This document shows, piece by piece, positions 1-6,199 of a DNA stretch of 7,312 nucleotides. The translations under genes were made by a program, and so were the position numbers. Source of the stretch: Microcoleaceae cyanobacterium UBA11344 (GTDB lineage: Bacteria; Cyanobacteriota; Cyanobacteriia; Cyanobacteriales; Microcoleaceae); the NCBI GenBank assembly GCA_003483675.1, contig DMYK01000035.1, positions 487 through 7,798 of the forward strand, given 5' to 3'. Every line of letters starts with the position of its first letter. Position 1 is the stretch's first letter. The notes beneath the pieces were generated by a model, which did not search any database, was not told the origin of the DNA, and saw nothing but the letters and a program-made list of their open reading frames with translations.

Positions 1-11
1 TCTTTCTATAT

Positions 12-950
12 ATGCGTTTTATCAGTCCCAAAACAGATTTTGCCTTCAAAAGGATATTCGGCTCTTCCGAACATCCAGAAATTTTGATTAGCTTCTTGAA
101 TGCAATGCTCTATGACGGAGAACCCACAATTCAAGACCTAGAAATCATTGACCCTTATTCAGCAGCCAGCGTTACAGGATTGAAAGACACTTACCTGGAT
201 GTCAAAGCTAAAATCACCGGCAACAAAACAGTGATTGTGGAAATGCAGGTACTCAACGTCGCCGCTTTTGAAAAAAGAGTAGTTTACAATGCAGCTAAAA
301 CCTATTCAACTCAACTCAAAGCTGGAGAAGGCTACTTAAAATTAAATCCAGTGATTGCTTTAACCATCACCGATTTTATCTTATTTGAAAATACCGAAAA
401 ACTGATTTCTCACTTTGTTTTCACAGAAACAGAAGAGAAATTTGCCTATCCAAATTGTGAGTTAAAGTTAGTGTTTGTTGAGTTGCCGAAGTTCAAAAAA
501 GAATTGAACGAACTCGAAACTCTAGCGGAAAAGTGGATTTACTTCCTGAAAAACAGTCCTAGTTTGGATGCAGTACCAGCTACACTGGGTTCAGTACCAG
601 AGATTAATAGCGCGCTGATAATTGCCGATCGAGCAAATTTGACAGTCAAAGAAGCGGAAGATTTGGACAAGCGAGAAATGTTCATCCAAGATCAGCTCGG
701 CTCGGTGATGAAAGGGATAGAAATCGGACTGCAACAAGGCATTGAACAGGGGATAGAAAGGGGGAAAATTGCAGGACAAATAGCATTAATTCTGCGTCAG
801 ATTGTGCGACGTGTGGGCGAGGTTGCACCGGAAATTGAAGCTAATATCCAGCAGTTATCTGGTGAACAGTTAGATGATTTAGGAGAAGCTTTATTAGATT
901 TTACGACTCAAGAGGATGTAATAGCTTGGTTGGAGTCTGCACTTGCATGA
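12..950 (+). CDS. Rpn family recombination-promoting nuclease / PD-(D/E)XK putative transposase
   Basis: This 312-residue protein belongs to the large Rpn/YhgA-like group of PD-(D/E)XK nucleases, often labelled putative transposases. The N-terminus (MRFISPKTDFAFKRIFG, residues 1-17) is the family signature. The nuclease core is visible as D63 in YLDVKA followed by E77-x-Q79 in VEMQV, so the usual final Lys is Gln, as is common in this family. Residues 235-256 form a Gly/Glu/Gln-rich helical linker (GIEIGLQQGIEQGIERG). Residues about 257-308 resemble the DUF4351 tail, ending LGEALLDFTTQEDVIAWL. Members of the Rpn family can act as DNA endonucleases and promote RecA-independent recombination; the cellular role in cyanobacteria is unclear. 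The length is normal and there is no internal stop. Only 11 bases precede the ATG, so its promoter and ribosome site cannot be judged. No terminal inverted repeats or partner genes were seen, so it is not part of a complete insertion sequence here. Confidence 0.88.
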   Translation: MRFISPKTDFAFKRIFGSSEHPEILISFLNAMLYDGEPTIQDLEIIDPYSAASVTGLKDTYLDVKAKITGNKTVIVEMQVLNVAAFEKRVVYNAAKTYSTQLKAGEGYLKLNPVIALTITDFILFENTEKLISHFVFTETEEKFAYPNCELKLVFVELPKFKKELNELETLAEKWIYFLKNSPSLDAVPATLGSVPEINSALIIADRANLTVKEAEDLDKREMFIQDQLGSVMKGIEIGLQQGIEQGIERGKIAGQIALILRQIVRRVGEVAPEIEANIQQLSGEQLDDLGEALLDFTTQEDVIAWLESALA

Positions 951-968
951 ATTGATGAGTTAACAAGT

Positions 969-1053
969 GCGATCGCGCTTCAGAATATCCGACGACCCGG
1001 CATAAATGCTTAAGACTCCAAACCATCTAGATAATTTTGCTAGATGCGATCGC
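969..1053. repeat. Two HIP1 octamers (GCGATCGC) in the gap after the nuclease gene
   Basis: Exact GCGATCGC palindromes lie at 969-976 and 1046-1053. Four more exact copies occur in the window at 4209-4216, 5511-5518, 5756-5763 and 6873-6880. HIP1 is the highly iterated palindrome of many cyanobacterial genomes. It supports the host assignment and is not a gene-specific operator as far as is known. Confidence 0.9.
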
Positions 1054-1101
1054 CCACAAGAATCTTAAATTGTACCTAAAATTGATCAACTGTTAAACAA
1101 G

Positions 1102-1121
1102 CCCCCGGACGAATCCGGGGG
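1102..1121. terminator. GC-rich perfect hairpin between the nuclease gene and ispG, possible terminator
   Basis: CCCCCGGA (1102-1109) pairs perfectly with TCCGGGGG (1114-1121) around a CGAA tetraloop, giving an 8-bp, very stable stem. It lies 152 bases after the nuclease stop and 116 bases before the preferred ispG ATG. There is no clear T-run after it on either strand, so it is not a textbook intrinsic terminator. It could block read-through from the nuclease gene, sit in the ispG leader, or be one copy of a dispersed hairpin. The stem is seen directly; the function is inferred. Confidence 0.4.
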
Positions 1122-1124
1122 TTC

Positions 1125-1150
1125 AATCTAAAATCTAAAATCTAAAATCT
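1125..1150. repeat. Tandem AATCTAA heptamer repeat (about 3.7 copies)
   Basis: AATCTAA is repeated at 1125-1131, 1132-1138 and 1139-1145, followed by a partial AATCT at 1146-1150. This fits the short tandemly repeated repetitive (STRR) heptamers common between cyanobacterial genes. The same word recurs near the right end of the window, around 7222-7233. It starts three bases after the GC-rich hairpin, so the two may travel as one dispersed cassette; that is an inference. Confidence 0.8.
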
Positions 1151-1237
1151 CAAATTGGATGACCCTTTTTGTGCAAACCTAAAAAACAGGCGACACAATT
1201 TTATAAACTTTTGGTAACAGAAATCTACCAACCAACT

Positions 1238-2458
1238 ATGCAAACTCTGCCCAATCCCACTAAAACCCCCTCCGCCGAACCCGCATTCGACACCAGCATC
1301 AAACGCCGCAAAACCCGGCCAGTCAAAGTCGGGAGTGTTACCATCGGCGGCGGCTATCCCGTCGTAGTTCAGTCGATGATCAACGAAGACACCCTCGACA
1401 TCGACGGTTCAGTCGCCGGAATTCGGCGCTTACACGAAATTGGCTGCGAAATCGTCCGCGTCACCGTGCCCAGCATGGCCCACGCCAAAGCATTAGCCGA
1501 AATCAAGCAAAAACTGCACGCCACCTACCAACCAGTGCCCCTCGTGGCCGATGTCCACCACAACGGCATGAAAATTGCCCTCGAAGTGGCCAAACACGTA
1601 GACAAAGTGAGAATCAATCCGGGTTTGTACGTGTTCGAGAAACCCACAACTGACAGAACCGAATACACACCAGCCGAATTCGGGGAAATTGGCGACAAAA
1701 TCCGCGAAACCCTGGAACCTCTAGTGATTTCCCTGCGCGACCAAGGCAAAGCTTTGCGAATCGGGGTCAATCACGGTTCCCTCGCCGAACGGATGCTGTT
1801 TACCTACGGCGACACGCCACAAGGCATGGTAGAGTCGGCCTTGGAATTCATCAAAATTTGCGAATCCCTCGACTTCCGCAATATCGTACTTTCCCTGAAA
1901 GCCTCGCGGGCTCCGGTGATGATTGCCGCCTACCGCTTGATGGTCAAGCGGATGGATGATTTGGGCATGGATTACCCGCTGCATTTGGGTGTGACGGAAG
2001 CTGGCGACGGCGAATACGGTCGCATCAAATCCACCGCAGGCCTTGCACCTTTGTTAGTTGATGGCATCGGCGACACCATCCGCGTCTCACTTACAGAGGC
2101 CCCAGAAAAGGAGATTCCTGTCTGCTACAGCATTCTGCAAGCCTTGGGACTGCGGAAAACGATGGTTGAGTATGTCGCTTGTCCTTCCTGCGGTCGCACT
2201 TTGTTTAATTTAGAGGAAGTGTTACACAAAGTGAGAGAGGCGACGAAGCATCTCACGGGTTTGGACATAGCAGTAATGGGCTGTATTGTCAATGGGCCGG
2301 GAGAAATGGCGGATGCTGACTACGGTTATGTCGGGAAGCAACCGGGTTATATCTCGCTGTACCGGGGCCGGGATGAAATTAAGAAGGTGCCGGAAGACCA
2401 AGGGGTGGCAGCATTGATTGATTTGATTAAATCGGACGATCGCTGGGTTGAGCCTTAA
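1238..2458 (+). CDS. ispG: 4-hydroxy-3-methylbut-2-enyl diphosphate synthase (IspG/GcpE)
   Basis: IspG converts methylerythritol cyclodiphosphate (MEcPP) to HMBPP, the penultimate step of the MEP isoprenoid pathway feeding carotenoids, phytol and quinones. It is a cytosolic 4Fe-4S enzyme, and in cyanobacteria ferredoxin is the likely electron donor. From the ATG at 1238 the protein has 406 residues, close to cyanobacterial homologues. The frame stays open back to a TTG at 1169 (429 residues), but [11 protein letters not shown] is the typical cyanobacterial N-terminus, so 1238 is preferred. The TIM-barrel part starts near [20 protein letters not shown]. The cluster ligands are C315 and C318 ([10 protein letters not shown]), C349 and E356 ([11 protein letters not shown]), with spacing close to E. 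coli C270/C273/C305/E312. No Shine-Dalgarno site is evident. Codon usage changes along the gene: the first two-thirds are rich in C-ending codons and the last third is not. The gene stands alone. Confidence 0.97.
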   Translation: MQTLPNPTKTPSAEPAFDTSIKRRKTRPVKVGSVTIGGGYPVVVQSMINEDTLDIDGSVAGIRRLHEIGCEIVRVTVPSMAHAKALAEIKQKLHATYQPVPLVADVHHNGMKIALEVAKHVDKVRINPGLYVFEKPTTDRTEYTPAEFGEIGDKIRETLEPLVISLRDQGKALRIGVNHGSLAERMLFTYGDTPQGMVESALEFIKICESLDFRNIVLSLKASRAPVMIAAYRLMVKRMDDLGMDYPLHLGVTEAGDGEYGRIKSTAGLAPLLVDGIGDTIRVSLTEAPEKEIPVCYSILQALGLRKTMVEYVACPSCGRTLFNLEEVLHKVREATKHLTGLDIAVMGCIVNGPGEMADADYGYVGKQPGYISLYRGRDEIKKVPEDQGVAALIDLIKSDDRWVEP

Positions 2459-2498
2459 TTCCTCTCGATCGCCCCTAATGCGTGTTTTTAAACCCGGA

Positions 2499-2620
2499 GA
2501 TCCCCCCTAACCCCCCGCGAGTTCGGGGAGTAGGGGGTGAGACAAGAGCGCTCAAAGTCCTGGTTAAGGGGGGACAGGTGGGGTTAAAGTCCCCCTTCTT
2601 AAGGGGGATTTAGGGGGATC
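2499..2620. repeat. GC-rich palindromic intergenic element, MITE-like remnant
   Basis: The element is bounded by near-matching inverted ends: GATCCCCCCTAACCCCCC at 2499-2516, and GGGGGATTTAGGGGGATC at 2603-2620, whose reverse complement is GATCCCCCTAAATCCCCC. Inside are CCCC/GGGG hairpins, including CCCCCTT-CTT-AAGGGGG at 2591-2607 and CCCC-GCGAGTTC-GGGG near 2513-2528. Sequences of this GATCCCCC...AAGGGGGATTTAGGGGGATC type are scattered between genes in many cyanobacteria. It has no coding capacity. It sits 40 bases after ispG and may act as a terminator by folding. The palindromic structure is seen directly; its origin as a non-autonomous mobile element is inferred. The rest of the 2459-2784 gap holds only a possible promoter. 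Confidence 0.7.
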
Positions 2621-2665
2621 TAGACTGCGATACAAACGAGAAAGACAGAGGGTTTCACTCTTAAG

Positions 2666-2700
2666 TTGATACCGCAGAACCCAACAAAATTAAATAATAT
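2666..2700 (+). promoter_or_regulatory. Possible promoter for the S41 protease gene
   Basis: TTGATA at 2666-2671 is followed by an AT-rich stretch with TAAATA (2691-2696) and TAATAT (2695-2700) as possible -10 hexamers. The spacing is 19 or 23 bases, both longer than ideal. A start here would give a leader of roughly 80 bases before the ATG at 2785. This is a weak match, and an alternative weak TTGCTT/TAACTA pair lies at 2725-2751. Confidence 0.22.
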
Positions 2701-2784
2701 ATGTACGCCAACTGCGACCGGGCCTTGCTTGTGTTAGATTGAGCGTAACTATTTTCAATTCTTTTCCTCCGGCGCGTCAGACAA

Positions 2785-4119
2785 ATGGTTATAACAAAAC
2801 GAGGGCTTGTTCTAAGTGCAGCAGCGGTGGTACTTACTGCTGTAACTCTTGCTAACACTGGATGCAGTTCTAAATCTCTGGCTTCTTTTAGGGGAAGTCC
2901 TAAAGAGTTGGTTGATGAAGTTTGGCAGATTATTGACAAAAGTTATGTAGATGGCACTTTTAACCAGGTTGACTGGAAAGCGGTGCGGAATGATTATTTG
3001 AACCGGACTTATACTAGCGATGAGCAAGCTTATAAGGCTGTTCGGGAAATGCTGAAGAAGCTGGATGATCCTTATACGCGGTTCATGAACCCGGAAGAGT
3101 TCAAAAATATGCAGGTTGACACTTCTGGAGAATTGACAGGAGTGGGGCTTCAGTTGACTCAAGATGAGAAAACTAAGAAGTTGGTGGTGATTTCGCCGAT
3201 CGAAGATACTCCTGCTTTTAAGGCTGGCATTCAATCAAAAGATATTATTACTAAAATAGATGGCAAGAGTACCGATGGTATGGATACGAATCAAGCTGTA
3301 AATTTGATTCGCGGCCCGGTTAATACTGAGGTGACGCTGACTATTGTCCGCAACAATAAGGAAATAGAATTTAAGCTGAAACGGGCTAAGATAGAAATTC
3401 ATCCCGTGCGGCATTCGGTGCAGAAAAGTCCGATCGGGGAAATCGGCTATATTCGCCTAAATCAGTTTAGTGCAAATGCTGCATCGGAAATGCGATCGTC
3501 TATGCAGGATTTGGAAAAGAAAAAGGTGACAGGTTATATTTTAGACCTGCGTTCCAATCCGGGCGGCTTGCTGTACGGGAGTATTGAGATTGCTCGGATG
3601 TGGCTCAAACAAGGTACGATCGTCTCGACGGTCGATCGAGCTGGTGAGACCGATCGACAAATAGCAAATCAAAAAGCGCTCACTGACAAACCGTTAGTGA
3701 TACTGGTAGACGGCGGTTCTGCAAGTGCTAGCGAGATTCTTTCCGGTGCTTTACAAGACAACAAGCGTGCGGTTTTGGTGGGAACAAAGACCTTTGGTAA
3801 AGGTTTGGTGCAGTCGGTACGCGGTGTTGGTAACGGTGCCGGTTTAGCTGTGACGATCGCTAAATATTTTACTCCTAGCGGACGGGATATCAATCACTTG
3901 GGTATTGAACCGGATTTTAAGCTTGAACTGACTGATGCTCAAAAAGAGGAATTGAGGCGCGATCGAGCTAAAATTGGTACGACAGCAGATCCGCAGTACG
4001 CGAAAGCTTTGGAGGTTTTGACAAACAAAGTTACTGGTAAAACAGGGAATCAGAAGGCCGAGTCGAAACCGAATGCTGCGCCACCTAAAGCGAACGCTGC
4101 ACAGCCCAAACCTAAGTAG
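2785..4119 (+). CDS. Carboxyl-terminal processing protease, S41A (CtpA/Prc) family, exported
   Basis: This 444-residue serine protease trims C-termini of exported or thylakoid proteins; the CtpA paralogue matures photosystem II protein D1. A signal sequence spans residues 1-27: K5/R6, a hydrophobic core at about 8-23, then NTGC. C27 could be a lipid-modified Cys, but Asn at -3 makes the lipobox poor. An N-terminal helical part (38-110) precedes a PDZ domain (about 110-195) with the GVGLQL loop at 119-124. The catalytic core has S314 in GSASASE, K339 in GTKTFGKG and D325, with exactly the spacing of E. coli Prc S430/D441/K455, so it should be active. The last 30 or so residues are a Lys/Pro/Ala-rich tail. 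The family is certain, but which paralogue (CtpA, CtpB or CtpC) is not, so no symbol is given. There is no clear Shine-Dalgarno site, and the ATG directly precedes the signal peptide. It is monocistronic. Confidence 0.94.
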   Translation: MVITKRGLVLSAAAVVLTAVTLANTGCSSKSLASFRGSPKELVDEVWQIIDKSYVDGTFNQVDWKAVRNDYLNRTYTSDEQAYKAVREMLKKLDDPYTRFMNPEEFKNMQVDTSGELTGVGLQLTQDEKTKKLVVISPIEDTPAFKAGIQSKDIITKIDGKSTDGMDTNQAVNLIRGPVNTEVTLTIVRNNKEIEFKLKRAKIEIHPVRHSVQKSPIGEIGYIRLNQFSANAASEMRSSMQDLEKKKVTGYILDLRSNPGGLLYGSIEIARMWLKQGTIVSTVDRAGETDRQIANQKALTDKPLVILVDGGSASASEILSGALQDNKRAVLVGTKTFGKGLVQSVRGVGNGAGLAVTIAKYFTPSGRDINHLGIEPDFKLELTDAQKEELRRDRAKIGTTADPQYAKALEVLTNKVTGKTGNQKAESKPNAAPPKANAAQPKPK

Positions 4120-4344
4120 CGGTCAGGGACACAAAAATTATCGAATCAGGACTCAAGTTTATTGATTGCGGTTGACATTTGCCGGCGCGAATTAGGCCGA
4201 TGTGGCTGGCGATCGCATTTCTGGCGAATCATCAGAGTCCCATTTTTCATGAATCCTGGGGTTTGGTTCTTCGACTTGGGAAAGTGGCAGAATTTCGCAG
4301 CCTGCGGGACGTTTAACAATATAGAATTTTGCTGTTGCTGTCAT
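4112..4344 (-). pseudogene. Small cyanobacterial conserved hypothetical gene, apparently frameshifted
   Basis: On the minus strand an ATG at 4344 opens MTATAKFYIVKRPAGCEILP, continuing to DSPE at codons 39-42. The frame then reads MRSPATSA and stops at 4192-4194, for 50 residues. Two bases past codon 42, another frame (from 4216) reads AIASHIGLIRAGKCQPQ and stays open to a TAG at 4112-4114. Joined, these match from memory a common cyanobacterial protein of about 60-75 residues, with FYIVKR near the start, CEILP, a ...KWGPF-like segment and AIA..VGLIRAGKCQP at the end. It is sometimes misnamed a DDE transposase family protein; its function is unknown to me. Inserting one base near 4217-4218 would restore a 77-residue protein. 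The break abuts a HIP1 site at 4209-4216. The restored end overlaps the protease gene by 8 bases, convergently. It could be a decayed gene, a sequencing error or a functional short version. The frames are read directly; the homology is recalled. Confidence 0.55.
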
Positions 4345-4360
4345 AGATAAATTCGTAAAA

Positions 4361-4415
4361 TATAGCCGAAGTCAGAAATAGATATTCTGAATTCTGACTT
4401 CTGACTTCGGCTATA
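4361..4415 (-). terminator. Perfect 17-bp inverted repeat downstream of hisG, possible terminator
   Basis: TATAGCCGAAGTCAGAA at 4361-4377 is exactly complementary to TTCTGACTTCGGCTATA at 4399-4415, with a 21-base loop. The loop itself carries further TTCTGA(C) copies, giving the heptamer-like TTCTGAC/GAAGTCA pattern seen in cyanobacterial STRR repeats. It starts 22 bases after the hisG stop on the minus strand. It is followed there by TTTTACG, a weak U-tract, so it could terminate hisG. It also lies just upstream of the small minus-strand gene. Confidence 0.5.
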
Positions 4416-4436
4416 GCCCGTCATATTTTGGGGTTC

Positions 4437-5081
4437 TTAAACAGTAGTCAAAATTTGCTCTCTCAACTTCCCAATCACCTCATTCACCCCACCGGCATTC
4501 AAACGGTAACTCAAAGGATGGCCAATCAAATAAGCCGAACTTTCAAACAAAACATCAATCTCCACCAAACCATTTTCCTGCAAAGTTTTGCCCGTCGCCA
4601 CCAAATCCACAATTGCCTCCGACATCCCCGTGATTGGCCCCAATTCCACAGAACCGTAAAGCGGCACAATTTCCACCGGCAAATTCAAATTGTGAAAATA
4701 TTCCCTCGCACAGTGGACGAATTTAGAAGCAACTCTACCATGAGGTGGCAAGTCCACAGTTCTGCGGTAAGAACTAGATTCTTTCACCGCCACCGACAGC
4801 CGACATTGACCAAATTTTAAATCAATTAAACTTGCAACTTTTGGCTTTTTTTCCCGCAAAACATCATAACCAGCAATCCCTAAATCCGCTTGACCATATT
4901 CCACATAAACCGGCACATCATGGGTTCTGACTAGCAAAGCTTTTGCTGTTCCGGTAGGGTCATAAATTTGAAGTTGGCGGTTAGATGAATCTAGAAAAGC
5001 ACTGAAGTCTAATCCAACAGATTTAAACAGTCGAATGCTATCTGCTAAGAGTCCGCCTTTGGGAAGTGCTACGGTAATCAT
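4437..5081 (-). CDS. hisG: ATP phosphoribosyltransferase, short-form catalytic subunit (HisG)
   Basis: HisG joins ATP and PRPP to form phosphoribosyl-ATP, the first and feedback-controlled step of histidine synthesis, in the cytosol. The protein has 214 residues, the length of the short form, which lacks the C-terminal regulatory domain and works as a hetero-octamer with HisZ. Seen motifs are [11 protein letters not shown] at the N-terminus, [13 protein letters not shown] (63-75), [14 protein letters not shown] (116-129) and the PRPP-binding loop [13 protein letters not shown] (155-167), including D159, T163, G164 and T166. All are intact. The ATG at 5081 gives the standard N-terminus; no Shine-Dalgarno site is visible. 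No other his gene or hisZ is adjacent, which is normal for cyanobacteria, where his genes are dispersed. It is divergent from the response regulator, with 232 bases between them. Confidence 0.96.
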   Translation of the reverse strand: MITVALPKGGLLADSIRLFKSVGLDFSAFLDSSNRQLQIYDPTGTAKALLVRTHDVPVYVEYGQADLGIAGYDVLREKKPKVASLIDLKFGQCRLSVAVKESSSYRRTVDLPPHGRVASKFVHCAREYFHNLNLPVEIVPLYGSVELGPITGMSEAIVDLVATGKTLQENGLVEIDVLFESSAYLIGHPLSYRLNAGGVNEVIGKLREQILTTV

Positions 5082-5160
5082 ACTGGTTTGAAATTGTAAA
5101 TTGCTGAATTCGGGATTGAGGATAAGCGCAGCCTGAGCGGAAACAGCTTTTTCCTAAACT

Positions 5161-5190
5161 ACAATAGCACAAATTGTTCAAATATCCCAA
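5161..5190 (-). promoter_or_regulatory. hisG: Possible hisG promoter
   Basis: On the minus strand TTGGGA (5190-5185) and TATTGT (5166-5161) are separated by 18 bases and would start a transcript about 70-75 bases before the hisG ATG. The -10 is a fair match and the -35 a moderate one. This is motif reading only. Confidence 0.3.
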
Positions 5191-5202
5191 CATTTTTAGG
5201 TA

Positions 5203-5236
5203 TTGCTAATATTTTTGTGGATGTATATGTTATATT
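5203..5236 (+). promoter_or_regulatory. Possible promoter for the response regulator
   Basis: TTGCTA (5203-5208) lies 16 bases before TATGTT (5225-5230), with TATATT directly after it at 5231-5236 as an alternative -10. This AT-rich stretch would give a leader of about 75 bases that ends in an A-rich run (5281-5310) before the ATG. It faces away from the hisG promoter candidate, so the two genes may share upstream control. Confidence 0.33.
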
Positions 5237-5313
5237 GAAACCTACATAAATCGGAATTAGTTAAAGATGATCTGCCAAAATATAAAATAAAAAATAAAAA
5301 ACAAAAAATCAGA

Positions 5314-6000
5314 ATGCGGATTCTTTTAGTTGATGATGAAGTTGAGTTGACTGACCCCTTGAGTCGAGTTTTAACCCGCGAGGGTTATACGGTTGATGTG
5401 GCTTTTGACGGGGCAAGTGGCAGCAATTTAGCAATGCAAGGAAATTACGATTTGCTAATTTTGGATTGGATGTTGCCGAAACAAACAGGATTGGCAATTT
5501 GTCAACAATTGCGATCGCAAGGACGGAATACACCTGTGCTATTTCTCACCGCTAAAGATACTCTAGACGATCGCGTACAAGGACTGGATGCCGGTGCTGA
5601 CGACTATCTGGTAAAACCTTTTGAATTGCGAGAACTGCTGGCCAGAGTCCGCGCCTTGCTGCGGCGACCTCCTACTTTTGATGCCGATGTTGCTGTGGGA
5701 AGGCTACAAGTTGGTGATTTGCAACTAGACTACGACAATCAGTTAGCTTATCGGGGCGATCGCACAATTGATTTATCAGAAAAAGAATGTCAGTTGTTAG
5801 AATATTTAATGCGTCATCCCGGTCAATTGCTGACACACGAACAAATTCACCAATATTTGTGGAGCGAAGCCGAAAAACCGAGTAGCAATGTATTAGCAGC
5901 TCAGATTCGCCTGCTGCGCCGCAAAATAGAAGCTCCCGGCGAATCGGTGCTAATTCACACTGTTTACGGCAGAGGATATCGCTTTGGAGAAGGAAGTTAA
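5314..6000 (+). CDS. OmpR/PhoB-family two-component response regulator (RppA-like)
   Basis: This 228-residue DNA-binding response regulator is phosphorylated by a sensor kinase and then acts on promoters. The receiver domain (1-115) is complete: acidic pair D7/D8, phosphoacceptor D51 (LILDWMLPK), T79 (LFLTAKD) and K101 (YLVKPF). The C-terminal winged helix (about 128-224) has the OmpR pattern: LSEKECQLLEYLMRHPGQLL, then NVLAAQIRLLRRKI as the likely recognition helix, and the final VYGRGYRFG wing. The DWMLPK and LTAKDTLDDRVQGLDAGADDY segments resemble cyanobacterial RppA, which controls photosystem gene expression or metal responses, but orthology cannot be settled here. No histidine kinase follows; the next gene is a convergent phosphoesterase, so this is an orphan locus unless the kinase lies elsewhere. 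The ATG at 5314 begins MRILLVDDE, the standard start. A-rich sequence and no clear Shine-Dalgarno precede it. Confidence 0.94.
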   Translation: MRILLVDDEVELTDPLSRVLTREGYTVDVAFDGASGSNLAMQGNYDLLILDWMLPKQTGLAICQQLRSQGRNTPVLFLTAKDTLDDRVQGLDAGADDYLVKPFELRELLARVRALLRRPPTFDADVAVGRLQVGDLQLDYDNQLAYRGDRTIDLSEKECQLLEYLMRHPGQLLTHEQIHQYLWSEAEKPSSNVLAAQIRLLRRKIEAPGESVLIHTVYGRGYRFGEGS

Positions 6001-6035
6001 AAATAGACAGTCATGAAGGCATTTAAAACTAATAC

Positions 6036-6092
6036 TGTCATTCTGAGGGAACCGAAGCATCTCCGAGATGCTTCGTTACACTCAGCATGACA
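6036..6092. repeat. 57-bp palindromic repeat element between convergent genes
   Basis: The outer arms TGTCATTCTGAG (6036-6047) and CTCAGCATGACA (6081-6092) pair with one mismatch. The inner arms CGAAGCATCTC (6053-6063) and GAGATGCTTCG (6065-6075) pair perfectly around a single base. The whole can fold into one long hairpin. Elements of the GTCATTCTGAG...CTCAGCATGAC type are scattered between genes in many bacteria, including cyanobacteria. It lies 36 bases after the response regulator stop and could terminate both converging transcripts. Confidence 0.75.
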
Positions 6093-6174
6093 TATAGGCT
6101 CCGAGGTGCTTCGTTACACTCAGCATGACATATAGGCTCCGAGATGCTGCGTTACACTCAGCATGACATATAGG
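6061..6174. repeat. Three tandem 38-bp repeats of the palindrome's right arm
   Basis: Three contiguous 38-base units lie at 6061-6098, 6099-6136 and 6137-6174. Each begins CTCCGAG, includes CGTTACACTCAGCATGACA and ends CATATAGG. They differ at single positions: GAGGTG replaces GAGATG in unit 2, and TGCTGCG replaces TGCTTCG in unit 3. Unit 1 contains the right half of the palindrome at 6036-6092; units 2 and 3 have no left arm of their own. The units abut without spacers, so this is not a CRISPR. Slippage or unequal recombination of the right arm would explain it. Confidence 0.85.
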
Positions 6175-6199
6175 CTTTGTATCCAGCAATATAATTAAG

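Noticed and set aside
1169..1237. N-terminal extension of IspG from a TTG
   Set aside because: The extra 23 residues do not resemble the family start. The ATG at 1238 gives the usual cyanobacterial N-terminus and length.
1081..1237. Riboswitch or attenuator in the ispG leader
   Set aside because: There is only one simple hairpin and a heptamer repeat, with no known aptamer pattern or leader peptide.
2812..3234. Minus-strand 140-codon open frame
   Set aside because: It is antisense to the N-terminal half and PDZ part of the S41 protease, whose catalytic residues and domains establish the plus-strand frame.
4162..4350. Plus-strand 62-codon open frame after the protease gene
   Set aside because: It is antisense to the small minus-strand gene, whose two frames read like a known cyanobacterial family. 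The plus-strand translation is Cys/Trp/Phe-rich and looks unlike a real protein.
4428..4820. Plus-strand 130-codon open frame
   Set aside because: It is the antisense shadow of hisG, and its Gln/His/Asn-rich translation has no recognisable motif.
6061..6174. Possible CRISPR array
   Set aside because: The three 38-bp units are directly adjacent, with no unique spacers between them, and no cas genes are present.
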